A stretch of DNA of 35,330 nt from a virus, in the IMG/VR virus record IMGVR_UViG_3300031857_000655, positions 1-35,330 of that record; one strand, written 5' to 3'. Of the stretch, positions 16,009 through 27,600 are shown in pieces (the stretch's first letter is position 1; every line of letters begins with the position of its first letter). The notes beneath the pieces were generated by a model. It was not told the origin of the DNA. It worked only from the letters and a program-made list of their open reading frames with translations, and searched no databases. The position numbers were made by a program, and so were the translations under genes.

Positions 16009-16458
16009 ATGTCCAATCGTTCCGATATAAATGACTTTATCGTAAGCCAATTACGAAATATAAACGGTAGAACGTCTCCGTACGATTCTACATACAATTT
16101 TAAGACGTCTTTACATGAAAATGTATACAGAGGAATTCGATTCTTAGATGAGATAAACGATTTCCCTTCTATATATGTATCTACAGGACGAGAAGTAAGA
16201 AAGTTTAATACTCAAGGAAATATAGAGGCTAGGGTAGAAACAACATTACGCTGTTACTTGTATGGAGATGATACAGTTAATCAAATTAACGATCTGATCC
16301 AAGACATAGAACACGTTATTTATAATTTAAAGTTTCAACCATCTCTACAAGTATTTGATGTTAGCATTACTACAGCTTTAACAGACTCTGGGTTGCTAAT
16401 ACCATATGGAATGGCCGAGATATTTCTTAGTACTCGTTTTGAAATTTTTAAAATCTAA
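16009..16458 (+). CDS. Tail terminator-like protein
   Basis: A 149-residue protein directly before the tail tube gene, where siphoviruses encode the terminator that caps the tube and docks to the neck. I use the ATG at 16009 with AGAGAG upstream; an ATG at 15982 in frame overlaps the -10 box of the promoter and would add nine unlikely residues. The sequence has an alternating strand pattern (FPSIYVSTG, ARVETTLRCYLYGDD) followed by a helix (QINDLIQDIEHVIYNL) and further strands, the layout of the lambda gpU and phage minor tail families. No specific signature residue is visible; the call depends mainly on gene order and fold pattern. The tube gene begins 14 bases after its stop. Confidence 0.6.
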   Translation: MSNRSDINDFIVSQLRNINGRTSPYDSTYNFKTSLHENVYRGIRFLDEINDFPSIYVSTGREVRKFNTQGNIEARVETTLRCYLYGDDTVNQINDLIQDIEHVIYNLKFQPSLQVFDVSITTALTDSGLLIPYGMAEIFLSTRFEIFKI

Positions 16459-16472
16459 AGGAGAAAGCTAAA

Positions 16473-17747
16473 ATGGCTTCATCACTAAACCTTCAAAGAA
16501 ACTCTGAAGTTTACATGTCTACCGTCGACCTAGCCGGTGGAGATACAGGCTCAGATATGACACCTACAAATACCTGGAGAATAGAAGTACTCGCCGGTTA
16601 TGCAGCAAGTCAATCAGCGGCTACACAAGATATTACATCACTGGAAAGTGGTCTAACTCCTGACCGCGGTACCCAGCGCTTTAACACTGCAATCAATCCA
16701 ACTGAGTGGAGTTTCCAGACCTACTTACGCCCAACTGGAGTTACAAATACTAGCGGAGGCACAAACGTAGACCCTACAGGTAACTCACAGCCACTAGCAG
16801 ACTGGTTCTTATGGCAGGCACTTCTATCTAATACTGCATACTCAGCAGGAACAGGAGCTTCTTCAGTTCTGCAGTCTGTATGGCAGACTAATGGGAAGTT
16901 TGCTCTAGCAGCTCGTGCAGCATCAGGTAACACTCGTGCCCACACTTCTAACATGGCTCGCGCAACAGAATATAATATGTACCTAAAAATGGATAACGTA
17001 GTATATCAAGTTCAAAACGCTACTGTTAATGAAGCTTCTATTGATGCCGCCATTGACTCTATCGCTATGACCAGCTGGAGCGGTTTTGGTACTGATTTTA
17101 TCGAACTAACAAGTACCGCACGTAACGACTTTATTGACGTTGTTGGTGGAGTTAAGAATGATGGAAGTTCTGTAACAGCAACTCCATCAGTTGACTCTAA
17201 TACACAAGCTTCTGCATATCACAGTTATGCAAGATATAACGTTGCTGGAACTACAACTACAAGCGCATTCATTCAGAACCGTTTAAGTGCTATTGAAGTA
17301 ACCCACACACCAGCAGGTCAAGCTTCAGATACTTACACATTCCCAGTAACTGGACTAGGATTTACATATTCTAACGCACTAACTTATCTAACTCCAGAAG
17401 AACTAGCTGCTCTAAATACTCCAATCAGTCAGTTTACTGGATCTAGAACTATCACAGGTAACTTTACTGCTTACCTACGTTCTGGAGATGATGAAAGTGC
17501 TCAGTTCCTACGTAATATCTCTAACGATTCTAGAACAAGTATCGCACAAGCAAGTACTGCTAACCTAAAGATTGGTGGTTCTACAGCTCCGTTCGTTGCG
17601 GCTTACATGCCTGCTACTCAGTTCAACTTCCCAACTCACACTGTGGAAGATATCATTGGTATCTCTGTAGAATTCTTAGCTCAAGAACCTACAGCTAGTC
17701 GTGGTACTGGTAGCGAATTAACACTAGTTGTTTCTGCCGCATCTTAA
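16473..17747 (+). CDS. Major tail tube protein
   Basis: A 424-residue abundant structural protein starting with MASSLNLQRNSEVYMST, a start I recognise from tail tube proteins of other phages. A strong AAAGGAGAAAG site lies seven bases upstream. It has strand-rich, Thr/Ser/Ala-rich sequence, DRGTQRFNTAINPTEWSFQT near residue 65-85 and a late SPTHT-type segment, with no catalytic motif. It is followed by hairpins and a terminator, and codon use is shifted to AAC, TTC, CTA and CGT as in the capsid gene, both signs of very high expression. Its place between the tail terminator and assembly chaperones is that of gpV in lambda. It is larger than lambda gpV (246), so it may carry an extra outer domain. 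Confidence 0.8.
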   Translation: MASSLNLQRNSEVYMSTVDLAGGDTGSDMTPTNTWRIEVLAGYAASQSAATQDITSLESGLTPDRGTQRFNTAINPTEWSFQTYLRPTGVTNTSGGTNVDPTGNSQPLADWFLWQALLSNTAYSAGTGASSVLQSVWQTNGKFALAARAASGNTRAHTSNMARATEYNMYLKMDNVVYQVQNATVNEASIDAAIDSIAMTSWSGFGTDFIELTSTARNDFIDVVGGVKNDGSSVTATPSVDSNTQASAYHSYARYNVAGTTTTSAFIQNRLSAIEVTHTPAGQASDTYTFPVTGLGFTYSNALTYLTPEELAALNTPISQFTGSRTITGNFTAYLRSGDDESAQFLRNISNDSRTSIAQASTANLKIGGSTAPFVAAYMPATQFNFPTHTVEDIIGISVEFLAQEPTASRGTGSELTLVVSAAS

Positions 17748-17756
17748 TAATTGAAT

Positions 17757-17782
17757 AAACTACGCTTGAGGGGGCGTAGTTT
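17757..17782 (+). other. 9-bp hairpin behind the tail tube gene
   Basis: AAACTACGC at 17757-17765 pairs perfectly with GCGTAGTTT at 17774-17782 around an 8-base loop (TTGAGGGG), starting ten bases after the tube stop codon. There is no T-tract, so it is more likely an RNA-stabilising 3' structure or an accessory to the terminator 15 bases further on. Confidence 0.6.
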
Positions 17783-17796
17783 ATAAAAATGCAGTT

Positions 17797-17869
17797 GGGT
17801 AGCTACCTCAGCAAGCTATTAGATCTCCCCTCACTAATAGTAAGTTGGATATGGTAGCTACCCTTTTTT
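17797..17869 (+). terminator. Bipartite terminator after the tail tube gene
   Basis: GGGTAGCTACC at 17797-17807 pairs with GGTAGCTACCC at 17853-17863 (11 bp), enclosing a second stem CTATTAG/CTAATAG (17816-17822 with 17834-17840), and is followed at once by six T. Each outer arm contains the self-complementary GGTAGCTACC, so alternative foldings exist. It would end the tail tube transcript. Confidence 0.78.
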
Positions 17870-17891
17870 ATAATAGAAATGAGAGGAAAAT

Positions 17892-18323
17892 ATGAGTTTA
17901 ATTAAAAATTTAATGGTAACAGAAAAGGTTACCGAAGTAGAGTTTCCAGATATTGACGGATTTGTAGTTCATGTTAACTATGTTGGCCGTGACAAAATGA
18001 TGAAAATTCGTAATAGCGCACTAGTATATAAGTTTAATAAGCGTACTCGCCAGCGTGAAGAAGAAGTAGATAATGATAAGTTCCTAGAAGCTTATACTGA
18101 AGCTACTATTAAAGGTTGGAAAGGTCTAACTGTAAAAGGACTAAGCCAGCTTATTCCAGTAGACACTTCTAAAATGGATGCTAGTAAAGAAATTCCTTAC
18201 ACTCCAGAAGACGCTCTTGACCTAGTTAAAAACTCTACTATTTTTGATCAATTTATCACTGACACGCTAAATGATTTTGATAACTTTGAACAAACTAGAA
18301 AAGAAACTCAAGAAAAAAACTAA
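17892..18323 (+). CDS. Tail assembly chaperone, short form (lambda gpG-like)
   Basis: A 143-residue acidic protein (MSLIKNLMVTEKVTEVEFPDIDGF) in the place of lambda gpG, between tail tube and tape measure genes, with GAGAGGAAAA upstream. Such chaperones coat the tape measure protein until tube subunits polymerise. Its last codons are GAA AAA AAC before TAA, the A AAA AAC slippery heptamer in frame, so a fraction of ribosomes shift -1 and continue into the next frame. No primary sequence signature is firm; the assignment comes from position, size and the frameshift site. It is predicted cytoplasmic and absent from the finished virion. Confidence 0.85.
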   Translation: MSLIKNLMVTEKVTEVEFPDIDGFVVHVNYVGRDKMMKIRNSALVYKFNKRTRQREEEVDNDKFLEAYTEATIKGWKGLTVKGLSQLIPVDTSKMDASKEIPYTPEDALDLVKNSTIFDQFITDTLNDFDNFEQTRKETQEKN

Positions 18324-18359
18324 AAGACTTCCTCCGCAATCAACTTCATGGCGGAGGGA
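18314..18359 (+). other. Programmed -1 ribosomal frameshift site
   Basis: The heptamer A AAA AAC at 18314-18320 lies in the zero-frame phase (aaa aac) immediately before the TAA of the short chaperone. Ten bases downstream CCTCCGC (18331-18337) pairs with GCGGAGG (18351-18357), extendable by two pairs to a spacer of eight, with a 13-base loop: a suitable stimulatory stem-loop. After slipping, the -1 frame reads LKDFLRNQLHGGG and enters the second chaperone reading frame without a stop. Confidence 0.9.
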
Positions 18360-18691
18360 TGTCAGCTGACCAATACTACGCTATGTGTGAACAAATGGGG
18401 TGGGAGCCAAGAGAAGATGAAATACCAAAAGATATTGGCTCTCTCCCATTTAATAGTCAACTAGCTGTTTTATTTTTAAACCTACTTCCAGATCGTTGGG
18501 ATACTACTGGTGGTGGATGGTTAGGAAAAGATTTTGCACCCTTAGAAGCTTTTATGAACATACATGAGGCGCAAGATAGAAAAGAAATCCTTGATTTAAT
18601 ACTAATAGCTCATAGCGTACTAGCTGAACACTATAATCAGCAAAAGAAAGCTAGAGATTCTGCAGGTAAGAACAAGGCAAGAGTGAGATAA
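18320..18691 (+). CDS. Tail assembly chaperone, -1 frame extension (lambda gpT-like)
   Basis: The T part of a G/GT chaperone pair, made as a fusion by the -1 shift at 18314-18320. The fused protein would be 266 residues (143 plus 123). An ATG at 18359 opens the same frame (MSADQYYAMCEQMGWEP) but the GGAGGG touches it and is locked in the hairpin, so independent starting is unlikely. The segment GWEPREDEIPKDIGSLPF and the lysine- and glutamate-rich C-terminus (YNQQKKARDSAGKNKARVR) fit a T domain that contacts tape measure and tube. Its TAA lies three bases before the tape measure start and in the same frame. Confidence 0.88.
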   Translation, partial: LKDFLRNQLHGGGMSADQYYAMCEQMGWEPREDEIPKDIGSLPFNSQLAVLFLNLLPDRWDTTGGGWLGKDFAPLEAFMNIHEAQDRKEILDLILIAHSVLAEHYNQQKKARDSAGKNKARVR

Positions 18692-18694
18692 GGT

Positions 18695-21600
18695 TTGGCT
18701 TTAATTAAGAATATAATTCAGACCCAGTTTACTAGTACTGGATCTGGCGCAGTAAATAAACAAGTAGAAACTTTAAATAAAAATCAAACCCGCCTAGCAC
18801 AGAGTAGTGCTAGCGCGGGTCGCTCTTTTGCTGCGCAATCACAAGGTTTAGGTGGTTTAGTTGGTGCCTATGCTGGTGCTGCTGCAACTACATTTGCCCT
18901 ACAACAAGCCTTCTCAAAATTAGCTGCTGCTGCTCGTGCTGAACAAACTCTAGAAGGTCTTAAAAGCTTAGCCACTGCTAGCGGTGAGTCTAGTTCTATC
19001 TTGCTTAAAAATGTTCGTGAAATAACTAAAAACCAATTAACACTTGCAGAAGCCGCACAACAAATTAACCTTAGCTTAAGTGCTGGTTTTGACCAAAGAC
19101 AAATTGAAGGACTAGCTACTGTAGCTATAAAAGCGTCACGCGCGTTAGGACGTGATTTAACTGACGCTTATACTCGTGTTATTCGCGGTTCAGCTAAGTT
19201 GGAAACAGAACTCTTAGACGAACTTGGTATTTATACTAAAATTGGACCATCTACTCGTGCTTATGCTGCTGCCTTAAATAGATCAGCAGAATCATTAACA
19301 GAATTTGAACGTCGTCAAGCATTTGTTAATAGCGTTATTGCAGAAGGAAATAGAAAATTCTCTTCTATAAATACTACTATACCAACTTCCGCAGAAAGGC
19401 TAGAAGCTTTTGGCGTTAAGATTGTTGATGTAGCTACGCAAATGGGTATTCTCTTAGCTAACTATCTAGCTCCATTGGCTGACTTCTTAACAAATAATTT
19501 TGCGGGTAGCTTAGCTGCAGTAGGTACACTGCTTGCTTTAATTTCTAAGACAGCCGTAGGCGCTTTAGGTTCGGCTATAGGTAAATTAGAAACTAAAATT
19601 GAATCTTTTACTAGTAAAACTAGTGGTTGGCTAGCTAAAAATGGTGGGGACTGGCAAGGGTATTCAAAAAAAGCTCAGGAAGCTATGCAAAGCGTAAATA
19701 CTCAAATGCGTGGATTAAACAAAGCAGAGCAAAGCCAACTTTCTGCCTTACGTGAAACTTCTAAACAACGCGCACTAACAAGTTCCGAGCTAAAATCTGC
19801 CAATGACATTTTGAAAAAAAGAGAAGATAGTTTAACTACCCTGACAGCTACTCAGACAAAAGAATTAGCGGTTCTTACGGCTTCACGAGCGGCAGGCAAG
19901 CTATCACAAGACCAAACTAAAGCTCTAGATACTACTATAAATAATTTAACTAAAAGACTCGAAATAAACCAGGCTATACTTGCTAGTACAACTGCTCAAA
20001 CTAAACTTTTTGGAGCTGCCCAAGCTGCTACCGGGGCTAGAATAGCAGCAGTTACTGCTACAGTTGCTTCAGGATTTAGTACTTTAGTAGTAGGAACAGT
20101 AAGTGCTGGTAGAGCTTTACTTGGTCTAACATCAGGTTTTCTTGGGGTTGTGTCAATTGCATCTTTAGTTGGTAGTTCTATTGCCGGATTAATGGGTAAA
20201 CAAGAAGCTTATAACGCCTTACTAAAAGAAGGGGCACTAGCTTTAGGAGCATTCTTTAATCCTGGGGCTGGAAATAGTACTCAGGAATCTTTTAATGCAT
20301 TAGCTGCTGCTGCCCTAGAAGATATGTCTAAAGTAGACGCTACACTAAGAGACATAGATACTTTTAAGATTAAAGATAAAGTTTTTGGTATAAGCGTTGA
20401 TGTAGAAAAAACAAAAGAAGACTTAGTACGCGAAGTTGGAGCTATTTTTGAAGAAGTAGCAAAAGACGGACAAAAGACTTTTACAGAGAGTTTTGCTTCT
20501 GGTAGTGCTGCTACAGGCGGATTATTAGGTTATATTTTTGGAGGTTCTATTATTAGAGGGATTGCCTCTTTTGTAACAGCTAGAGGATTAACAATGCTTG
20601 GCGGAGCGCTTGGTACTGCTTTTGGGGGTCCTATTGGTACTGCTGTTGGTGCGGCTATAGGTGCAGCAGCAGGTGCTGCTTTTGAGTACTATTTCTCAAA
20701 AAGCTTAGACGATTTAGATCCTCAGGCTTTAGAAGATGCACTAATTACTGTTGGTAGAAGGGTTTATAATGACCCTGAAGCATTTGCAGGTATAAATGAG
20801 ACACTAGCACAAGCTCTATATAAAATAGAAGAACAATACGGAGCATTAGCAGAAGCTTCTTTTGCAGGTAGAGAATATTATAGAATTATGGTACAAGTGG
20901 CGGAAGCCATTGGAGACTCTTCTAACAACCTAGAAATATTAACTGATCTATCAAAAGCTTTAGGAATTTCTATTGTAGATTTAAAAAAGAATTTTACCGA
21001 TCTAACAAGCGGCAATGGCAACATTCAACTTATACCTAAATTAGATATACCAGATATTAGCCTACCTGCGTTAACTATTACTATACAAGATGAAAAAGCT
21101 GTATTAAGTAGACTAGCTACAATTAGTGATATTGCAAATGAGTTAGCGTCAAGCTATTTTATAACTCCTGAACAAACTAACTCAGTTTTAACGTTATCAA
21201 ATGCTATTGGTGATTTGGCTGCTATAACTCAAACAGCTAGTACAGACATATTACTAGCTAATAATAATTTACAATCTTTTCGTAACGCTGTTGATGATGG
21301 GTCTATAACCTTAGAGAAATTTGCGGAAAATGAAGCAGCTGTATCTAAGAGTTTAATTAGAGCCGGTGCCGCATTAGATGTTGCTAAAGATAAATTAGCC
21401 GAATTAAAAGATCAAAGAGCTGCCGCTGAAGAACTTGGTATACCAACACAATTATTAGAAATACTTAATGAGGAAATTAGGTTACAGTCAAGTATAGTAG
21501 CAGAAATATCTAAAGGTATTGGTGCTACTCAAGAAAGACTTGGAATACTACTAACAGAGTCCCAGGCTCTTAGAGATCAGTTAAAGATTAAAGAGAACAT

Positions 21601-24600
21601 AACAACACTATTTGATGCAGAATTAAAAACTAAATTAGATCTTCTTGCTGTAGATCAGGCTAGTGGAGCTTTAGCTGCTACTTCTTTTGAAAAAGATTTG
21701 GCAAGAGCTGCTTTTTTACAAGATATATTAGAAAAAAATAAGGAGTCATATGACGCTAGACTTAAGTTCGAAACTGATGTAAACGAAGTACTAAAGGCCG
21801 CCGGTAAGGATCAAATAGGATTACAATCTGAAATATTCTCACTAGTTGGTAATACTGGACAAGCTCGTTTAGCTGAGATAGACGCAGCCTACGGGTTAAA
21901 TGGTGCATTATCTAGCCTTAATACCCTTTCTTCAGATGCATCTGAAGAAGCTAATAACTACAATGACGCATTGAAAGTTGTTAAGGTAACTGCTCTAGAA
22001 ATATATGAGGCACTACGTAAAGGCACTGAAGAATTTGATAAACAACTTAAGCAAGTAGAAAGAGATATTTCTGAATTTGTAGCTGAAGATAGAATAGTAA
22101 AACTAAGATTAGAAGCTGAAACCCTAAACTTAAATTATGAAGCTGTACAAGCGCAATTAGATGCACAGATAGCTTCTCTACAGTCTCAAATAGATATAGT
22201 TGAGGCATTAGCAGATTTAGATAATTTTGCTACTGTAGACTCTATTGTGGCCGAGGTTAACGCTGCTCTAGCAAATACTAAAGTTCAAGTTGAGGTACCG
22301 AAAGAACTTCAAAATTTAAGCGCAGTAGAAGCAGCTAAAACTGTAACACAAAAGCAATATGAAATATTAGCTTTACAAATTGATGCAGAAAACAAGCGCT
22401 ACTTAAATGAACTTCAAAATATAGCTATTGAAAAAGATATATTAAAACAAGAATACGCTCTAGAAGTGTCTAGAAGAGAAGCCGAGAAACAATCTAGATT
22501 AGCAGAGATAGAAGTTCAAAGAAATAATTTAACAGCCTTAGCTAGTACCTATGTTAAAAGTCTAACACAGCAAGAAGGCATAAATCAAATTTTAGTAGAA
22601 GGCTTAGCTAGAGTATTTTCTGAAGGAGCTTCTAGAATAGCTCTTGCAGTGGGCGCTGCGGCTCCTCCTGGTATAGCTGTTCCTAAAATGGGGCTGGGTG
22701 AGGCCGCAATAGCAGAAAATATTACAGCAGCTGCAAAGGCTTATGCTCCAGCATTTGATAAATTAACATCATCTATTGAAGATTTTTATTCTAAAACTGC
22801 CTATGCAGCTGCAGAGAATCATGCGACAGCATTAGATAATTTTGACGAGCAAGCAGATGCTGCTGCAGCTGCTCATGCAGCTAACCTAGAAGGTTTTAGA
22901 AACGATGGTATAGCAATTGGTATTGCTGGTCGTCAAGCATTAAAAACTATTGCAGATGAAAATGCTAAACAAGCCGAAGACGATGCAAAAAAGCGTGCCG
23001 AAGCTTTAGAAGAAATGCAAAAGATTATAAATGAAACCGGAGAAAAGATAAAAGAACTCACTAAGCAATTAGCTCAGCAAATTTTAGATACTCTTGGAGG
23101 AGTTGTTACTTCTGTTATGCAGAAAAAAGTTGATCTTTTAGCTGCTCAAGAAACTATGATTTCAGATACATTAAGTCTTATATCTGCTAAAACAGAAGAG
23201 GCAAGTAATAAGTTACAACAAACTTTAGAAAAAGAAAACTCACTAAGAGAAGAGGTCGCCTCTAAGACTGAGGCTGTAAATAAATCTTATACTGATTTTA
23301 TTGACGCTTTAGTAAGCAGTGACGGTAAAATACAAGAATCAGGTAAGGAATATGTTTCAAGACTATTAGAACAAAAAAATTCTATAATGGAATTGAATAA
23401 AGCAGGATCTGCTAGAATAGCTCAAGAAGGAGCTGCCAAAACTCTAGAAGAAATGAAAATAGATTTAGAGAAGCGTTTAGAAGAAGTAACTGCTAATCGC
23501 ATTAAAGCAGACGAAAAACTACAAAAGACACAAGAAACTTTATCAGTTTTGAGTGATCTACTTAATAGTAAATTTACTCAAATGACATCTACCATAACTC
23601 AACTTTCTCAAGCTATAGGAGCTTTTAATTCTATGGGTGGAGTAGGTGGTGCTGCTGGGATCGGTTTTCAACCGATTGTAAATAAATTTGCTGACGCAGT
23701 TAAGCAGTTTAATAAAGCTGCCGAAACAGCGGGTACAGCCTCTAAACAAAGTACTGAAGCAAGTACCAATATTGCAGGCGCAGGTAAGAACATAGCAACA
23801 GCGTTTAATCAAAATGTTGTTAAAGCTATGGACCTATTTGGTGCGGCTTTAGATGGTTTTAATCTTGGATCAATGATAGGGCAGCTAACTGGTGATATGG
23901 GTATGGGAAGTTCTATAGGCGGCGCTATTGGCGGCATAGTATCTGCTATACCAGCCTTTAGTAATGCAATAGCTGGAGCAATAACTGGTGCTCTTGGAAA
24001 AGGATTTTTTGCCACAGCATTAGGTGCGGCAATCCCAGTATTAGGTCCTATCATAGGCGCTTTACTAGGTGGGTTATTTAGTAAAAAACCTAGAGGACAA
24101 GCTCAGGGCACATTAACTTCTGAAGGCTTTGAAACTACTAGTATGTCAGGTAGAAAAATAGATGTTAAAGCTTTAGCTAGTATAGCTGAAGCGTCTCTTA
24201 CTGGGGTAATATCTTCTTTAGCAGCTGCAGGCATATCGTTTTCTGACACTGTTAATACAAGCATTAGCTATTATAAAAAAGGAATTAACGGTGCAACCTT
24301 AGAATTTGCTAACGGTTTTAAAGCATCGTTTGAGGGTGGTACTGCCGAACAGGCTGGAAAATTCTTTGTAGATTCTTTCTTTCAGGGATTAAGGATTGGC
24401 AGCTTAACTATTGACGAATCTATGCCGGCAGCCGATAGAATCCAAGCTGCTATAGATAGATTTGCAACTCTAGCAGACGTAGCTGAAAAAACAGCTGAAA
24501 GACTTGATAAAGCTATTCAATTTGCTTCTGAATTTGATACTTCATTAGCAGAACTAAGCGGTACTGGTTCTTCAGTTGCACAAATATTTAAAGCTATAAA

Positions 24601-27600
24601 TAATGCTGCATTAGCTAATGCAAATAATGTAGGTAGATACTATTCTGATTTCTTAGCAGACACTAAAGAAGTATTTGGTGAAGCTAGTTCTGAGTACGAA
24701 GAAGCATATAATTCTGTAGTAGATAATGCTTTAGCTCAAATAGGTTTGGCTAAGGACTTAGAAGGTAATATTATTTCTGTTGCAGAAGCAATGAAAGGTT
24801 TAAATGTTGGATCTATCATAGTTAGAGAAGCTATTGCTAACATACAAGCTTTTAGCACTGTACTTGAAGAATTAGAAATACCTGATGTAGATACTATTAT
24901 TACTCAAGCTATAAATGCTAAATTAACTACTTTAGTAACTGACGTTGGGGATGCTTTATCTAGCAGTATAGAGAAATTAAAAGAACCAACATATGCTGCT
25001 GCATTTGAGCTTAGAGATATGCTGGAAGAAAGTGCTGCTAGAATATCCGACTTACAAGGTATCTATGACCAACTTAATAAGGAAATTGGAGAAGGCACAA
25101 ATGTAAATGCTGATATAGTTACAGGCGCCGCAGATAATATTGCTAAAGCTACAGAATTAGCTGCCTTGCAAGTTGACGCCTACATAAATACTCTTGATAA
25201 ATCTGGCCTAAAAGCTATCATTACTAATGAAGCATGGGGTAACGCGGCGGCACTAGCTGCCGCGGAAACTCGTTTAGCTACTATACTAGAGTATGAGCGT
25301 ATCCAAGCTATAGTAAAATTTGTAGAGGTTAGCAGAAATTTTAGAAAGAAATTAGCTGAAATATCAGGCCAAATGGTAGACATTTCAAAGATACCTATTT
25401 CATTTACTGCCATAACTGATGTTATGAAAGCATTTGACCAACAAGTAAGTACTAGCTTAACTAATAGTTTTACAGGTTTTCTTAATAGTATAGGTAAGGG
25501 AGAAGACATTACAACTAACTTTGAAGATGCTATAACTCTACTAAATGATAATTTTATTAGTGGTGAATTAGATAGTATTGCGTATGCAAATGGTCTTGAA
25601 ATGCTACAAGAAGTATCGGTTTCTGTGTTAGAAGAAATTAAATCTATGGTAGACGAATATGAGTCTCTATTAAATCAAATTGCAAACTCCTATACTGACT
25701 CAAAAAATACTGTTATATCAGCCATTCAACAATTAGGTGAAGATCTTATATCTTTAACTCAAAACATAACAGACCAAACTTCAGAGATTTTAGGTATTTA
25801 TGACGATACTCTAGCTAGCGTAGCGGAATCAGGAAATGAATTATTTGATTTACGTGACACAGCTAAAGAAGCATTTTCTACTGCAGCTAAAGCTGTTGCA
25901 GAATTTGAAAAGAGTAATAAACTTAGTGGAAAATCTTCTGCAGCACTACGTGGAGAAATTGTAAGTGTACAGTCACAATTAGATCAGTTATTAGCTGGAG
26001 GATCTTTAGATTTTGCTGGATTTGCACAGTTTACAGAATTAAGCGCTAAGCAAAATGCCTTAAAGAAAGAACTTAAATCACTTGTCACTGTTGAAGCTGA
26101 ATATGAAGCTTTACTAGCTACTAGAAGTAGTAGTCAAGAAGATTTAGCATTCGTAGAAGCTACTCTAGCTACGTTAAATGATGAACTAATAGATACTCGT
26201 GTAAAAGAATCAGATATAATTAAAAAAACTAAAGATTCAACACAAACTTTTCTAGAATCACAACAGGATCTAAGAACAATAACAGAACTTCTTTCAGAGT
26301 CTAATTTTAATTTAAATCAGGTTAGAATTGATGAAGAGTCTGTGATAAATAGAATGAGAGCTGCGTTAAACGAGTTTAATAGAGATACTACATCTTTAAC
26401 AGAAATACTAACTGTTGTAGGAGGCGTAGCTGGTGCTGCACTAAGAGATTCATTTATTGAGGCAGCTAGACAAAATGCTGAAATTATGTTTGCAAGTTTA
26501 GCTGATCCAATAAGAAATCAAGAAGTAGCCACAGCTGTACAAGGAGCTTCTGATGCTTTTACACAACTTGAAAATTTAATAGGTAATATAGCTTCTTATT
26601 TCCAACCAGCAAATGCTATATCTCAAAGTTTAATAACTGTTAGTAATGCTAGCATAGCGCTAACTGATAGATTTGAAGAATTTAGTGATGACTTAGTAAG
26701 ATATTTAGATCAAGAAGGACTTTCTCAATTTTATGGTCAAGGTGGAATATTCTCACAATTTAGGGATTCCCTACTTACTACTCTACAAACAGATGGATTT
26801 GACGTTCTAACTGCTTCTGGCGGGCCTATGGAATCATTTAACCTAAACTTAATGACCATAGGTACTGCTATAAATACTCTAACACAATCTGGAAATTTCT
26901 TAAATGTAAGTATACAAGCGGTTGAAACTTCTTTTGGTAATTTAATTTCTGCTGTAGGTACAGACCTAGAAGGATTAACTAGTGCTTTTGTAGGCCTTTC
27001 AGTAGTTAATCAAACAATTGGAGATATAGAAACTGCTGCACTACAACTTATATTAGAAGATGTTGGACAAATTGGAATAGCTATGGATAGTCTCGGCAAT
27101 TTAGATGTAAATTTAGATGCATTTACATCTTTAGACGAGCTGTACGGATCTATACTAGTAGTAGAATCAACATTAAATAATATAAATTTTGAAGTAGCTG
27201 CAACAAGTGCTGTTAATTCTATAACTAGTGCTATAGAAGTAGTTAATAGCAGTATACAGGAAATAAATATTGACCCTGCAACACAGAATATAATAGGACA
27301 AGTAAATTCTTTTGTTACTGCTATTAATAGTACTTTACAAGCAGTTAATATAAATGTAGATACTACAGGAATTGTTAATTCTGTAACTACTGCTCTAAGC
27401 ACTCTTAATAGCACGTTACAAGCAGTTAATATAAACGTGTCTGCTACCAGTGCTGTTAATTCTATAACTACTGCCATAAGTACTATTGATAGCACTTTAC
27501 AAGCAGTTAACGTTCAAGTAGGCACTACAGGGTTTGTTAACTCTATAAACACTGCCATAAGTACTATTAATAGCACTTTACAAGCAGTTAATATTAGCAC

